NCBI RefSeq assembly: GCF_004153445.1
Contig: NZ_SDQC01000005.1
Coordinates: 186,001 to 250,000 of the forward strand
Reading direction: 5' to 3'
DNA from: Allopusillimonas soli
GTDB lineage: Bacteria > Pseudomonadota > Gammaproteobacteria > Burkholderiales > Burkholderiaceae_B
DNA length: 64,000 bases
Shown in pieces: positions 1 to 8,903 of the stretch (position 1 is the first letter of the stretch; each line of letters starts with the position of its first letter). The notes under the pieces are model-generated. The model was given only the letters and a program-made list of their open reading frames with translations. It was not told the DNA's origin and did no database searches. A program made the position numbers and the translations under genes.

Positions 1-106
1 CCGATGCCTGGCCGACGACGCCGGCGACGGTGTCGTTGTCTCGCCATGCATCAAGCATGCCAACGGATTGCGAACCCTGACCAGGGAAGACAAAAGCGAT
101 TTTCAT
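1..106 (-). CDS. fabD: Malonyl-CoA:ACP transacylase, N-terminal fragment (cut by window edge)
   Basis: Only the first 35 codons lie in the window; the gene continues beyond position 1. The start is the ATG at 106-104. The N-terminus reads MKIAFVFPGQGSQSVGM, the FPGQGSQ signature that opens FabD proteins and other acyltransferase domains of fatty acid synthesis. FabD moves malonyl groups from CoA to acyl carrier protein in the cytoplasm to feed chain elongation. It starts 71 bases after the fabH stop codon on the same strand, the usual plsX-fabH-fabD order, so it is probably co-transcribed. The catalytic GHSxG serine region is outside the window. Confidence 0.9.
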   Translation of the reverse strand, partial: MKIAFVFPGQGSQSVGMLDAWRDNDTVAGVVGQAS

Positions 107-177
107 GGTGCAAACAGGCAAAGATGAGGTTGAGGAATCGCGGACTGAATCAGCCCGAACGAGCAGACGCAAGCCGC

Positions 178-1152
178 CTACATGCGGGCCAGCACAGACC
201 CCCATGTGAAGCCACCGCCAACGCCTTGCATGAGGACAAGGTCGCCCTGTCGGATGCGCCCATCGCGCCGGGCAACATCCAGCGCAAGCGGAACGCTGGC
301 CGCCGAGGTATTGGCATGTTTGTCGACTGTGATCACGACCTTGTCATCGCTCACGCCAAGGCGCCGGCCAAGAAAATTGATGATGCGCACATTGGCTTGG
401 TGCGGCACCAGCCAATCGATGCGCTCGAATGAGATGCCGGCCTCCTCGCAGACCTGATGAGCCGATTGAGTCAGCGACGTGACGGCCAGCTTGAAGACGG
501 CCTGACCGTCCATGCGCAGGAAGGGATCCCCAACGACCTCGCCGTGGGAAACATTGCCTGCCGCGCAAAGTATTTTCATTTGACTGCCATCCGCATCCAG
601 ACGTGCGCCAAGTATGCCGGGTTCCTGGGAAGCGCGCAGCACCACCGCGCCGGCGCCGTCGCCAAACAGAACACAGGTGCTGCGATCGTTCCAGTCGAGA
701 ATGCTGGAGAAGACTTCCGCGCCGATGACCAACGCGCATTGGGCCCGGCCAGCCTGGACAAAGGCGTCGGCCGTGGCAAGTGCATAGACGAAACCGCTGC
801 AGACCGCCTGCACGTCAAAGGCCGCGCCGCCTTTGATGCCCAGGCCCGCCTGTACCAGGCAAGCGGTGCTGGGAAATACGAAATCGGGCGTCGAGGTGGC
901 AACGATGATGAGATCGACATCGGAGGCGGCCACGCCCGCGTCTTCAAGCGCTCGCCTGGAGGCTTCGATGGCCAGCTGGCTGGTGCTGACGCCTGGATCG
1001 GCGATATGCCGCTGCCGGATACCCGTGCGCTCGACAATCCAGGTGTCGGACGTTTCGATCTGCCGCGTCGCAAGTTCGGCAGCCAGTTCGTCGTTGCTTA
1101 CAACCCGCGGGGGCAAATAGCCGCCGGACCCGATAATCTTCGCATAAGGCAT
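178..1152 (-). CDS. fabH: Beta-ketoacyl-ACP synthase III (FabH)
   Basis: 324 residues, a full-length thiolase-fold condensing enzyme. It joins a short acyl-CoA (normally acetyl-CoA) to malonyl-ACP and so starts fatty acid synthesis. The Cys-His-Asn triad is visible: Cys118 in AVCSGF, His251 in VPHQAN and Asn281 in KHANTSAAS. The glycine-rich C-terminus ([10 protein letters not shown]) is typical. The ATG at 1152 has no strong Shine-Dalgarno in front. The gene lies 20 bases after plsX and 71 bases before fabD on the same strand, consistent with a lipid synthesis operon. Confidence 0.97.
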   Translation of the reverse strand: MPYAKIIGSGGYLPPRVVSNDELAAELATRQIETSDTWIVERTGIRQRHIADPGVSTSQLAIEASRRALEDAGVAASDVDLIIVATSTPDFVFPSTACLVQAGLGIKGGAAFDVQAVCSGFVYALATADAFVQAGRAQCALVIGAEVFSSILDWNDRSTCVLFGDGAGAVVLRASQEPGILGARLDADGSQMKILCAAGNVSHGEVVGDPFLRMDGQAVFKLAVTSLTQSAHQVCEEAGISFERIDWLVPHQANVRIINFLGRRLGVSDDKVVITVDKHANTSAASVPLALDVARRDGRIRQGDLVLMQGVGGGFTWGSVLARM

Positions 1153-1172
1153 GATGATGTCCGAATACCTGT

Positions 1173-2252
1173 CTAAGTCGCAGGATCAGATAGATCGTTG
1201 GGAATGTCGCCCGCGGCGGCTGCATCGCGCAGGCTCTGCCGCAGGTTGTCGATGGCGCGCGTGGTGCCGTCGAGCAGACCGTTCTGCACCGCCTCGTGAG
1301 CGCGCTGCAGTGCCCAGCCAAACGCATAGGCGTCCGCGGAGCCATGGCTCTTGATGACGATGCCACGCAAACCAAGCAGTGCCGCGCCATTGTAGCGCCG
1401 GTTGTCGACGCGGTCGCGGAGCCGGTTGAGCGCGGGCTTGGCGAGCAGCCCGGTAGCCATGGACCAGGCATCGCGGGTGAATTCGCCGCGCAGCATGGTT
1501 GCGATCATGCGCGCCACACCCTCGATGGACTTGAGCACCACATTGCCCACGAAGCCGTCGCACACGATGACGTCGACCGTGCCCTTGCAGATATCGTCGC
1601 CCTCGACATTGCCGTGGAAGTTGAGGCCGCTGGCGCGCAACAGCTCGGCGGCCTGCTTGACCACCTCGTTACCCTTGATGACTTCCTCGCCGATGTTGAG
1701 CAGGCCCAGGGTGGGCTGTTCGCGATGATCGACGATCGAGGCCAGTGCCGAGCCCATGATGGCGAACTGGAGCAGATGCTGCGCTGTGCAATCGACATTG
1801 GCACCCAGGTCCAGCATCGTCGTAGCACCGCCCTTGACATTGGGAATAGAGGTTGCAATGGCGGGCCTGTCTATGCCATCCAGCGTCTTCAGCACATAAC
1901 GCGAGATGGCCATCCAGGCGCCGGTGTTGCCGGCCGAGATGCAGGCGTCGGCCCGGCCGTCCTTGACCGCCTGGACGGCGATCCGCATGGAGGAATCCTT
2001 CTTGCGGCGCAACGCAACCTCGACCGAGTCGTCCATCAGGACAACCTCGGAGGCGGGCAGAATCTCGTACCAGTCCCGCGTCGGGCCCTGACTGGCTTGC
2101 AGTTGGGCCTCGATGGCCGCGGGGTCGCCCGCAAGCAGGAAGCGCGTATCGGCGTTCCGCTGGGCAAAGGCAACGGCAGCCGGTATCGTGACCGGCAAAC
2201 CCACGTCGCCCCCCATGCAGTCGACGGCAATCCGGATGTCAGTTGCGGGCAT
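1173..2252 (-). CDS. plsX: Phosphate acyltransferase PlsX
   Basis: 359 residues. PlsX makes acyl-phosphate from acyl-ACP, the donor used by PlsY in the first acylation of glycerol-3-phosphate for phospholipid synthesis. The N-terminal [11 protein letters not shown] motif, the central SAGNTGA loop (about residues 105-111) and the LDLGANVDC stretch are characteristic, and the length is normal. It follows rpmF by 48 bases and precedes fabH by 20 bases, the conserved rpmF-plsX-fabH arrangement linking ribosomal protein L32 with membrane lipid synthesis. Confidence 0.97.
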   Translation of the reverse strand: MPATDIRIAVDCMGGDVGLPVTIPAAVAFAQRNADTRFLLAGDPAAIEAQLQASQGPTRDWYEILPASEVVLMDDSVEVALRRKKDSSMRIAVQAVKDGRADACISAGNTGAWMAISRYVLKTLDGIDRPAIATSIPNVKGGATTMLDLGANVDCTAQHLLQFAIMGSALASIVDHREQPTLGLLNIGEEVIKGNEVVKQAAELLRASGLNFHGNVEGDDICKGTVDVIVCDGFVGNVVLKSIEGVARMIATMLRGEFTRDAWSMATGLLAKPALNRLRDRVDNRRYNGAALLGLRGIVIKSHGSADAYAFGWALQRAHEAVQNGLLDGTTRAIDNLRQSLRDAAAAGDIPNDLSDPAT

Positions 2253-2300
2253 CAGTCACGCAACTCGTGGCGTTGCAACATTGTGTGCAATGCGGACGGC

Positions 2301-2483
2301 TTACTCGTCGTTCTTGGTCTTGATGACTTTACGGCCGCGATAAACGCCGTTGGGGCTGATGTGGTGACGAAGATGAAGCTCGCCGGTAGTGGGCTCAACC
2401 GCTGTGGCAGGACCCGAGATGAAGTCGTGCGAACGGTGCATGCCACGCTTGGACGGGCTTTTCTTGTTTTGCTGGACGGCCAT
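2301..2483 (-). CDS. rpmF: 50S ribosomal protein L32
   Basis: 60 residues, basic, beginning [20 protein letters not shown], which is diagnostic for bacterial L32 of the large ribosomal subunit. It has no cysteines, so it is the zinc-free form usual in proteobacteria. It lies between the DUF177 gene yceD and plsX, the standard neighbourhood, and is probably transcribed from the promoter ahead of yceD. Confidence 0.97.
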   Translation of the reverse strand: MAVQQNKKSPSKRGMHRSHDFISGPATAVEPTTGELHLRHHISPNGVYRGRKVIKTKNDE

Positions 2484-2546
2484 GTAATGCTCCTGTAAAC
2501 GGACGGCGTATTGTACGCGACGCCCGCATGTTGAATGCTGCTAAAT

Positions 2547-3101
2547 TCAATGCTTCTTCAGTTTTTCCAGAACCGCGAAGGGCGAGGGCCTGGAATCGCC
2601 GCCGCCATCCGCTTTCAGCGCATCGGGCAGCGACGGGCATACGTCATGCTTGGGGACATAGGGCAGCGAGAGAATCAGCTCATCCTCCACCAGAGCAAGC
2701 ACATCAAGGCGACGCGACGCCACGATACGCTCAACCATGTCCTGGTCGTCCAGGCCGCTGGCTTCGTCGCGCGCATCCAGGGCCTCAAGCTCGGCCTCGG
2801 ACGCCACCAACTGCAGGCTGGTGTCGGCCTCGAGGGTGCAGACAAAGGGCTGCATACAGCGTTGGCACACCAAGGTGGGCGCGGCGTGCGCTCGCACATG
2901 AAGCCAGCGCTCGTGCTCACCCGCGGCATCGCCGCTGGCGCTCCCCCGTACCGACCAGGTTACCGGACTGTCCGGCTGCGGTTGGGCCGGCAGGCCATCC
3001 AGCAGGCGCACAAACTGCGAAAGCGGTGTCTGGCCACTGATCCCCTGGCCCAAGCGCACAAGCTCAAGGCTGTCGACAAACTGCACGGTCTTTCCAAGCA
3101 C
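2547..3101 (-). CDS. yceD: YceD/DUF177 family protein
   Basis: 184 residues. The family is encoded next to rpmF in most bacteria and is implicated in 23S rRNA or large-subunit biogenesis; the exact activity is not established. A CxxC pair (Cys79, Cys82 in LVCQRCMQPF) is the conserved mark, followed by an acidic segment and a C-terminal SPFAVLEKLKKH tail typical of the family. The start is uncertain: the GTG at 3101 is only about 8 nt downstream of the predicted transcription start, and a second in-frame GTG lies at 3086. It heads the rpmF-plsX-fabH-fabD operon. Confidence 0.85.
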   Translation of the reverse strand: MLGKTVQFVDSLELVRLGQGISGQTPLSQFVRLLDGLPAQPQPDSPVTWSVRGSASGDAAGEHERWLHVRAHAAPTLVCQRCMQPFVCTLEADTSLQLVASEAELEALDARDEASGLDDQDMVERIVASRRLDVLALVEDELILSLPYVPKHDVCPSLPDALKADGGGDSRPSPFAVLEKLKKH

Positions 3102-3115
3102 TAGGAAAACATGAG

Positions 3116-3145
3116 AATATAGCGTGTTTAGCCATTTTCAGTCAA
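3116..3145 (-). promoter_or_regulatory. Sigma-70 type promoter of the yceD-rpmF-plsX-fabH-fabD operon
   Basis: On the minus strand TTGACT (3145-3140) and TATATT (3121-3116) match the -35 and -10 consensus at five of six positions each, with an 18-base spacer. Transcription would begin near 3109, giving the first gene a very short leader if the GTG at 3101 is used. Confidence 0.55.
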
Positions 3146-3169
3146 ACAGGCCCCGTCCTGAACCAGTCC

Positions 3170-3751
3170 ATGCGTCTCATCCTCGCATCAAGTTCTCCTT
3201 ACCGGCGTCAGATGCTCGAGCGCCTGGCCGTTCCTTTCACCTGCGTATCGCCCGATATCGACGAAACGCCAGGCGACGGCGAGGCGCCGGCGGCACTCGC
3301 TTTGCGCCTTGCGATCGCCAAGGCGCGGGCTGTGGCGGCAACGCATCCAGACAGCCTGATCATCGGCTCAGACCAGGTGGCCGCGCTGGACGATGGCTCT
3401 CCCATTGGCAAGCCGGGCACGCATGCCAGGGCCCAGGCCCAATTGCGCAGCCTCAGCGGACAAACCGTCTCCTTCCACAGTGCGCTGTGCGTCACTGACG
3501 GCCACCGCATCGAAACAGACGATGTCGTGACCGTCTGTCGCCTGCGATCCCTGTCAGATGCCGAGATCGACGCCTATCTGCGGCACGAACGCCCGTACGA
3601 CACGGCCGGCAGCGCCAAGGCCGAAGGCCTGGGCATCGCCCTCATGGAGCGCATGCACGCCGACGACCCCACCGCCATCATAGGGCTGCCGCTCATTGCC
3701 TTGTCGCGCATGCTGCGAAGCTTTGGCCTGAACCCGCTGCTTCGCTGCTGA
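3170..3751 (+). CDS. Maf-family nucleotide pyrophosphatase (YceF type)
   Basis: 193 residues. Maf proteins hydrolyse non-canonical nucleoside triphosphates; the proteobacterial YceF branch prefers 7-methyl-GTP. The N-terminal LILASSSPYRRQML motif, the IIGSDQVA segment (about residues 64-71) with the catalytic aspartate, and GKPGTHARA are family signatures. GSDQVA, rather than the ADTVV seen in YhdE-type Maf, supports the YceF subgroup. It is divergent from yceD and 18 bases ahead of a methyltransferase gene on the same strand, so the two are probably one operon ended by the terminator at 4531-4556. Confidence 0.9.
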   Translation: MRLILASSSPYRRQMLERLAVPFTCVSPDIDETPGDGEAPAALALRLAIAKARAVAATHPDSLIIGSDQVAALDDGSPIGKPGTHARAQAQLRSLSGQTVSFHSALCVTDGHRIETDDVVTVCRLRSLSDAEIDAYLRHERPYDTAGSAKAEGLGIALMERMHADDPTAIIGLPLIALSRMLRSFGLNPLLRC

Positions 3752-3769
3752 ACGCCTCGCCACACTCCC

Positions 3770-4489
3770 ATGAAAAAAACCGGAATCCTACATCTCATTC
3801 CCGTTGGCCTGGGCAACGCGCCCATTTCCGCCTGGCTGCCGTGTTCGGCGCGCGAAGCCGCTGCCCGACTGGACACTTACATTGCCGAAAACGCCAAGAC
3901 AGCCCGCGCCTTTCTCAAGCTGATCGGCACGCAGCGTCCCCTGCAGGAAATCACCGTGCATACCCTGGACAGAAAGGCCGATGCACGACAGATGCGAGCT
4001 TGGTTGCAACCCCTGCTGACAGGCGGAGAAATCGGCCTGGTTTCCGAGGCCGGATGTCCCGCCGTTGCCGACCCCGGCGCGCGGGTGGTGGCCCTGGCGC
4101 ACGATATGGGCCTGCAGGTTCGCCCCTGGGTGGGCCCGTCGTCCATCCTGCTCGGCCTGATGGCCAGCGGGTTGGACGGACAACGCTTCGCCTTCCACGG
4201 CTATGCGCCTGTCAACCCGGCTGAGCGCGCGCGCCAGATCAGGGCCTGGGAACAACTGTCGCGCAAACATTCCCAAACACAGATTCTTATCGAAACGCCT
4301 TACCGCAACGACGCAATGCTGACCACCCTGCTGCAGACACTTCAGGGCGAAACCCGACTGTGCGTCGCGCGTGCACTGACCACGCCCGATGAGTGGATCG
4401 CCAGTCACGCCATATCGCGATGGAAGACACTGCCTCCACCGGATCTGGCAAAAAAGCCGAGCCTGTTTCTTTTTCTTGCAGGCGGATAA
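3770..4489 (+). CDS. SAM-dependent methyltransferase, tetrapyrrole-methylase fold (RsmI-related)
   Basis: 239 residues. The fold is that of RsmI/CobA-type methylases: LHLIPVGLGN near the N-terminus, LVSEAGCPAVADPGA (about residues 89-103), and a conserved VGPSSILLGLMASGL segment that forms the substrate and cofactor cleft. RsmI 2'-O-methylates C1402 of 16S rRNA, but this protein is shorter and diverges from RsmI at both ends, so it is more likely the uncharacterised paralogue that sits next to maf in many Burkholderiales. Its substrate is unknown. Confidence 0.8.
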   Translation: MKKTGILHLIPVGLGNAPISAWLPCSAREAAARLDTYIAENAKTARAFLKLIGTQRPLQEITVHTLDRKADARQMRAWLQPLLTGGEIGLVSEAGCPAVADPGARVVALAHDMGLQVRPWVGPSSILLGLMASGLDGQRFAFHGYAPVNPAERARQIRAWEQLSRKHSQTQILIETPYRNDAMLTTLLQTLQGETRLCVARALTTPDEWIASHAISRWKTLPPPDLAKKPSLFLFLAGG

Positions 4490-4530
4490 GCCCAGGCAGA
4501 CTCAGAAAGGCGCGGCTGGAGTAACATGCC

Positions 4531-4556
4531 CGCATGTTCCCATGCGCCTTTTTTTT
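4531..4556 (+). terminator. Intrinsic terminator after the maf-methyltransferase pair
   Basis: A perfect 6-bp stem CGCATG/CATGCG (4531-4536 with 4541-4546) closes a TTCC tetraloop and is followed after two C by eight T (4549-4556), a textbook Rho-independent terminator. It lies 41 bases after the methyltransferase stop. The first in-frame ATG of the downstream amidase gene (4534) falls inside the stem. Confidence 0.75.
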
Positions 4557-4569
4557 CATTCGCCCATTC

Positions 4570-5424
4570 GTGCGCCGCACCGCGACTTCTCCCTCTGGCC
4601 CTCGCCCAGGCGCCGCCCGCGCCGACTCGCGTCCCTCTCCGCCTCCATGGCGCGCTGCCCTGAGCGCGTGCCTGTTGCTGGCATTGGGCGCCTGCGCAAG
4701 CTACGATCCATCCAAACTCGACATAGACCGCAGCATCCAGGCCAAAAGCCAGAACAGCCGCGTGGAAATGGTCGTGCTGCACTATACGTCCAGCGGCAAC
4801 GAAGCGGCGCTCAAGACGCTGTCGCAACTGAATGTCAGCAGCCACTATCTGGTTACCAATGCACCGCGGCCTCATGTCTATCAGCTCGTTGACGAAAGCC
4901 GGCGCGCCTGGCACGCCGGGGTAAGCGCATGGTATGAGCGCAGCGATGTCAACAGCGCCTCTATCGGCATCGAAATCGTGAATGACGGGAGGCGACGCGA
5001 CGGCACATGGGCGCCCTATCCCGCCGTGCAGATCAAAGTGGTGGCTGCACTGCTGAAGGACATCATCCGCCGACACCAGATCAAGCCGCGCAACATCGTC
5101 GGCCACAGCGACGTCGCGCCCCAGCGCAAAATAGACCCCGGCCCGCTGTTCCCATGGCGTGAACTGGCACGCCAAGGCATAGGCCGCTGGTACGACGAGG
5201 ATCTGGCGCGGCGGTACGCGCTGCAGTTCCAGCAGCAAGGCCTGCCCGATGCGGCATGGATACAGGGTGCGCTGCGCCGGGCCGGCTACGATACACCGTC
5301 TAGCGGCGTGCTGGACGAGGCCACGCGGAATGTCATTGCTGCATTCCAGATGCATTACCGCCCTTCCGACTATGGCGGCGAACCCGATGCGCAAACGTTG
5401 GGGATATTGAAAGCCCTACCCTGA
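4570..5424 (+). CDS. N-acetylmuramoyl-L-alanine amidase lipoprotein, AmpD/Amidase_2 type with peptidoglycan-binding domain
   Basis: Cleaves the bond between MurNAc and the stem peptide in the periplasm during peptidoglycan turnover, as known for AmpDh2/AmpDh3-type enzymes. A lipobox (LALGAC) precedes Cys54 counted from the ATG at 4534, so it is probably anchored to the outer membrane. The Amidase_2 domain shows the expected zinc ligands: His in VVLHYTSSG, then His and Asp in GHSDVAPQRKIDPG. A C-terminal PG_binding_1-like helix bundle follows (IQGALRRAGYDTP to the end). I favour the GTG at 4570, because the ATG at 4534 lies in the terminator hairpin and the FFF residues after it are encoded by its T tract. 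The ATG reading (296 residues) is not excluded. Confidence 0.88.
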   Translation: MRRTATSPSGPRPGAARADSRPSPPPWRAALSACLLLALGACASYDPSKLDIDRSIQAKSQNSRVEMVVLHYTSSGNEAALKTLSQLNVSSHYLVTNAPRPHVYQLVDESRRAWHAGVSAWYERSDVNSASIGIEIVNDGRRRDGTWAPYPAVQIKVVAALLKDIIRRHQIKPRNIVGHSDVAPQRKIDPGPLFPWRELARQGIGRWYDEDLARRYALQFQQQGLPDAAWIQGALRRAGYDTPSSGVLDEATRNVIAAFQMHYRPSDYGGEPDAQTLGILKALP

Positions 5425-5453
5425 CCCTCTGGCCCGTCGGAATGCGCCCTCCT

Positions 5454-6101
5454 CTACGGCGTGGCATGCTGGCGCAGAACGCGATATCCCAGTCTGAACA
5501 GCAGCAGCGCCGCCAGAACGGCCATGTAGGCATAAGGTTCAAGAAAATCGTTCTTACCCGCGCGCACAAGCCAGAAATGCCATACCGACAGCGCGGCGAT
5601 TATATAAATGCTGCAATGCAACATTTGCCAACCCCTGCCCAAGCGCCGCATCCACCCGCGGGTGGAAGTAAAAGCCAGCGCCAGCATGGGCACAAAGGCC
5701 AGCATACCCACTGTAACGAAAGTGCGCTCAATGACGTCGTCCCACATGGCGGCCGGGGAGAGACCCCGCTCCCATAAGGCCCAGGCAGCCAGATGGAGGC
5801 AGGTGTAGAAGAAGGCGAATAGCCCCAGCATGCGACGCAGGCCGACCAGGGCCGGCTGTCGCAGCATTCTGCGCAGCGGCGTGACCGCCAGCGTCAGCAG
5901 CAGCGCAACCAGCCCCCAGACACCCGAGGACCGGATAAGAAACTCCGGTGGATTGGCGCCCAGCCCGCCGCTGAAACCAAGCCAGAACCATCGCGCCAGG
6001 GGATAGAGGCATAACAGAAACAGCGGCGGTTTGAAGCGCGCGACGCGTCGCGCTGTCCACGCGGCATGGCGGGCCGGGACAGAACTAGAAGTGCTTGACA
6101 A
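5454..6101 (-). CDS. msrQ: MsrQ, haem b membrane subunit of the methionine sulfoxide reductase system
   Basis: A polytopic membrane protein of the ferric-reductase-like transmembrane family. MsrQ passes electrons from the quinone pool to periplasmic MsrP. Five to six hydrophobic segments are visible, with histidines suited to haem binding in [21 protein letters not shown] and [13 protein letters not shown]. The frame is open to 6176, but that would overlap msrP by about 90 bases. I choose the TTG at 6101 (215 residues), which overlaps the msrP end by 17 bases and gives the usual MsrQ length. It directly follows msrP, so the pair is an operon. Confidence 0.88.
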   Translation of the reverse strand: MSSTSSSVPARHAAWTARRVARFKPPLFLLCLYPLARWFWLGFSGGLGANPPEFLIRSSGVWGLVALLLTLAVTPLRRMLRQPALVGLRRMLGLFAFFYTCLHLAAWALWERGLSPAAMWDDVIERTFVTVGMLAFVPMLALAFTSTRGWMRRLGRGWQMLHCSIYIIAALSVWHFWLVRAGKNDFLEPYAYMAVLAALLLFRLGYRVLRQHATP

Positions 6102-7050
6102 GATCCATGCCCTGGTAAAGCGACGCCACCTGCTCGCCATAGCCGTTGAATTTGATGGTGTCGGCGCGCGGAGCAAAAAACCCCGCGCCTATGCGCCTTT
6201 CGGTGGCCTGGCTCCAGCGCGGATGAGGCACTTCCGGATTCACATTGGCATAGAAGCCATACTCGCTGGATGCGGCCTTGACCCAGCTGGTCAGTGGCAT
6301 GTCAGCGGTGAGCCGGATGCGCACAATGGACTTGCCCGACTTGAAGCCATATTTCCAGGGTACCGCGAGCCGCAGCGGCGCACCGTTCTGATTGGGCAGC
6401 ACCTTGCCGTACAGGCCGAACACCAGCATGGCCAGCGGATGCATGGCCTCGTCCATACGCAGTCCTTCGACATAGGGCCAGTCCAGGATGCCGCGCCGCA
6501 CGCCGGGCATGACATCAGCCTGCTCGGCAGTGATGAATGCCACGTATTTCGCGCGCGAGGTCGGCTGAACCTGATTCAACAGCTCGGACAAGGAATAACC
6601 GATCCAGGGAATGACCATGGACCAGGCCTCGACACAGCGCAGGCGGTATATGCGTTCCTGCATGGGCGCGAGCTTGAGCAAATCATCGATGTCAAAAGTC
6701 CGCGGGCGCATGACCTCACCCTCGACCACGACAGCCCAGGGACGCGTGCGCATCTTGCCCGCGTAATCCATGGGATCGGTCTTGCCGGTGCCGAATTCAT
6801 AGAAATTGTTGTAGGAGGTGATGTCCTGCTCGGAAGTGAGGGGCTCATCGACGCGAAAATCGGGGTTGGGTGTCGCATGCAGGGACGCAAGATCGTCCGG
6901 CGCCGGGCCGGCGACAGCGGGGGACAGTCTTCCGGCGCCCAGCGCCGCCACGCCAAGGCCGGCGCGCTGCAGCCAACGCCGTCTGGAGAGCCAGACTCCT
7001 TCGGGTGTTATTTCAGAGGGCGGTATTGTTGGCTGATTGATGCGCGGCAT
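6085..7050 (-). CDS. msrP: MsrP, periplasmic protein-methionine-sulfoxide reductase, molybdopterin subunit
   Basis: 321 residues. Reduces both diastereomers of methionine sulfoxide in oxidised periplasmic proteins, using a molybdopterin cofactor. A Tat signal is evident ([19 protein letters not shown], residues 22-40). Cys139 in [10 protein letters not shown] is the expected molybdenum ligand, and [14 protein letters not shown] near residue 235 is typical of the sulfite-oxidase-like YedY/MsrP family. A GGAG ribosome site precedes the ATG. The 226 bases upstream separate it from the Gph-like gene, so it probably has its own promoter there; I could not identify one confidently. Confidence 0.95.
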   Translation of the reverse strand: MPRINQPTIPPSEITPEGVWLSRRRWLQRAGLGVAALGAGRLSPAVAGPAPDDLASLHATPNPDFRVDEPLTSEQDITSYNNFYEFGTGKTDPMDYAGKMRTRPWAVVVEGEVMRPRTFDIDDLLKLAPMQERIYRLRCVEAWSMVIPWIGYSLSELLNQVQPTSRAKYVAFITAEQADVMPGVRRGILDWPYVEGLRMDEAMHPLAMLVFGLYGKVLPNQNGAPLRLAVPWKYGFKSGKSIVRIRLTADMPLTSWVKAASSEYGFYANVNPEVPHPRWSQATERRIGAGFFAPRADTIKFNGYGEQVASLYQGMDLVKHF

Positions 7051-7276
7051 GACGGTGCTCCGGGGTATTGGCCGCGTCCAGAGGGTCGTGTTGTCTCCGG
7101 GCGGATCTTTCTGCTGAGGGCTTCCCGATTATGACGCATCTCGTGTCCGGAAGTTTCACGGCGCCGCCTTCGAAATCGGGCATGCCGCATCGGCATTGCC
7201 ACGCCTGCGCTCGCGGGACGGGCATTCTGACCGACGCAGGCAGCGTTGCATGCGCCAGGCGCCCGGTTCCGGATAT
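7051..7276. other. Intergenic region upstream of msrP
   Basis: 226 bases without a supported gene. It holds an inverted repeat GCCTGCG/CGCAGGC (7203-7209 with 7235-7241) and a short palindrome ATGCCG-CAT-CGGCAT near 7182-7196, which could act as a 3' structure for the rluC-phosphatase transcript or as an operator for msrP. No T tract follows either one. Confidence 0.3.
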
Positions 7277-7930
7277 TCAGATGCGGTCCAGTATCCAGGA
7301 TTGCATTTCCCGCACATTGCCGACCAGCACAGTGGGTTGGGCCTGCACCAGGGTGCGCTTGTCGTGCGCGCCATACGTGACAGCCATGCTGTCCACGCCC
7401 GCCGCAGCTGCCATCTGAATATCGTGCGAGGTGTCGCCCACCATCAGAATCTGCTGTGGCTCCAGGGACAGCGTACGCATGATTTCCAGCAGCATGGCCG
7501 GATGCGGCTTGCTATGGCATTCGTCCGCGCAACGGGTTACGGTGAAATAGGGTTCGAGTCGCATGGCGCCCAGGATGCGGTCCAGCCCGCGCCGGCTCTT
7601 GCCCGTCGCCACCCCCAACGACACCTGGCGGTCCCGCAGGGTGCCAAACAGGTCGAGAATGCCATCGAACAGTTGGATTTCAGCGTCGCGCAACATGAAA
7701 TGATGGCGGTAGCGCTCCAGGAACAGCGGCAACTGCTCAGCTGTCAACGTGGGAACGCATCGGTACAAAGCGCTCTCCAGCGACAAGCCTATGACCCAGC
7801 TGGCTTCCCGGGCCTCGGGCACGGGAAGGCCGACATCGGTACAGGCGGACTGAATGGCCGTCACGATACTGTGCGTGGAATCCATCACGGTGCCGTCCCA
7901 ATCGAACACCACCGCCGCGTACTTCTTCAT
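7277..7930 (-). CDS. HAD-superfamily phosphatase (Gph/phosphoglycolate-phosphatase-like)
   Basis: 217 residues. The N-terminal VVFDWDGTVMDS carries the nucleophile and acid/base aspartates of haloacid dehalogenase phosphatases. A helical cap domain follows (residues 15-85), then GVATGKSRRGLDRIL (motif II/III region) and MVGDTSHDIQMAAAAG (motif IV with the metal-binding Asp). The best guess is hydrolysis of a small phosphometabolite, but HAD substrates cannot be read from sequence. Its ATG overlaps the end of rluC by 4 bases, so the two genes are translationally coupled. Confidence 0.88.
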   Translation of the reverse strand: MKKYAAVVFDWDGTVMDSTHSIVTAIQSACTDVGLPVPEAREASWVIGLSLESALYRCVPTLTAEQLPLFLERYRHHFMLRDAEIQLFDGILDLFGTLRDRQVSLGVATGKSRRGLDRILGAMRLEPYFTVTRCADECHSKPHPAMLLEIMRTLSLEPQQILMVGDTSHDIQMAAAAGVDSMAVTYGAHDKRTLVQAQPTVLVGNVREMQSWILDRI

Positions 7931-8883
7931 TTATTGCTCCCTTCCAGATAGCGAAGTATAGCCATACATTCCGGAGGCAGCGGCGCGCGCAGGCTCAACG
8001 GCTCTCCTGACAGAGGGTGCGGGATATCGAGACTGCCCGCATGTAGAAACATCCGGTGCAGGCCCTGGCGGGCAAATGCCTGACGCACCTCGTCGGCGCC
8101 GTATTTCTCGTCGGCCACGATGGGAAAACCCGCTGCAGCCAGGTGAACCCGTATCTGATGCGTGCGCCCCGTGCGCAATTCGGCACCCAGCAGGCTGTAG
8201 CGGCCAAACCGTCGTTCCAGGGTGATGATGGTATGGGCGGGTTTGCCACCCGGATCGACCCGCACCCGGCGCTCGCCGCTCGGCGTCAGATACTTGTAAA
8301 GCGGTTGGCGCAGATGCTGCCGGTCGTTGACCCAATCGCCCACCACCAACGCCTGGTAGCGCTTCCGCCCGCCGCCTTCACGCATCATGTCATGCAGGCG
8401 GAGCAGCGATTTGCGCTGCTTGGCCACCATGATCAGCCCCGAGGTCTCGCGATCGAGCCGATGGGCCAGTTCGAGGAACCGCGCCTCGGGGCGGGCGGCC
8501 CGCAATTGCTCGATGAGCCCGAACGATACCCCGCTGCCGCCGTGCACGGCCAGGCCCGCCGGCTTGTCCAGCACTACCAGCGCCTCGTCTTCGAAGACGA
8601 CGGGAAAGGCGGCGGGGGGTACCGGCCGGGCCGCCCCCGGCGCGGGCAGCCTCAGGGGCGGGATGCGAACCTGGTCGCCGGCGGCCAGTCGGTAGTCTGC
8701 GCTGGTGCGCCCCTTGTTCACGCGCACCTCTCCGCCTCGAATGGCCTTGTAGATGTGACTTTTGGGCACGCCCTTGCAGACGCGGAGCAGGAAATTGTCG
8801 ATGCGTTGACCCGCCTGCTCGGCGCCGATTTCGACAAAGCGCACACTGGGGGCCGGCGCGGAATCAACAGCAATTTTGCGCAT
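7927..8883 (-). CDS. rluC: 23S rRNA pseudouridine synthase RluC
   Basis: 318 residues. RluC isomerises uridines 955, 2504 and 2580 (E. coli numbering) of 23S rRNA. An N-terminal S4 RNA-binding domain (residues 20-80, with RIDNFLLRVCKGVPKSHIYKAIR) precedes the RluA-family catalytic domain with HRLDRETSGL, which carries the catalytic Asp, and a GRTHQIRVHLAAAG motif near residue 240. It is divergent from rne, as in E. coli and many proteobacteria; its start codon lies within the promoter region of rne. Confidence 0.95.
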   Translation of the reverse strand: MRKIAVDSAPAPSVRFVEIGAEQAGQRIDNFLLRVCKGVPKSHIYKAIRGGEVRVNKGRTSADYRLAAGDQVRIPPLRLPAPGAARPVPPAAFPVVFEDEALVVLDKPAGLAVHGGSGVSFGLIEQLRAARPEARFLELAHRLDRETSGLIMVAKQRKSLLRLHDMMREGGGRKRYQALVVGDWVNDRQHLRQPLYKYLTPSGERRVRVDPGGKPAHTIITLERRFGRYSLLGAELRTGRTHQIRVHLAAAGFPIVADEKYGADEVRQAFARQGLHRMFLHAGSLDIPHPLSGEPLSLRAPLPPECMAILRYLEGSNK

Positions 8884-8903
8884 GAGGAAAAGGGGAATAT
8901 AAT
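8876..8903 (+). promoter_or_regulatory. Predicted rne promoter
   Basis: A perfect -10 hexamer TATAAT at 8898-8903 with a partial -35 TTGCGC at 8876-8881 and a 16-base spacer. Initiation near 8910 would give a leader of about 468 nt before the rne ATG. The hexamer also reads ATTATA on the other strand, so it could overlap a promoter for the divergent rluC gene. Confidence 0.5.

Noticed and set aside
7013-7225. A 70-residue minus-strand frame upstream of msrP with a cysteine-rich start (CRCGMPDFEGG)
   Set aside because: It runs into the msrP coding sequence in another frame, has no ribosome site, and the rest of the sequence is not protein-like. A small Cys-containing peptide cannot be fully excluded.
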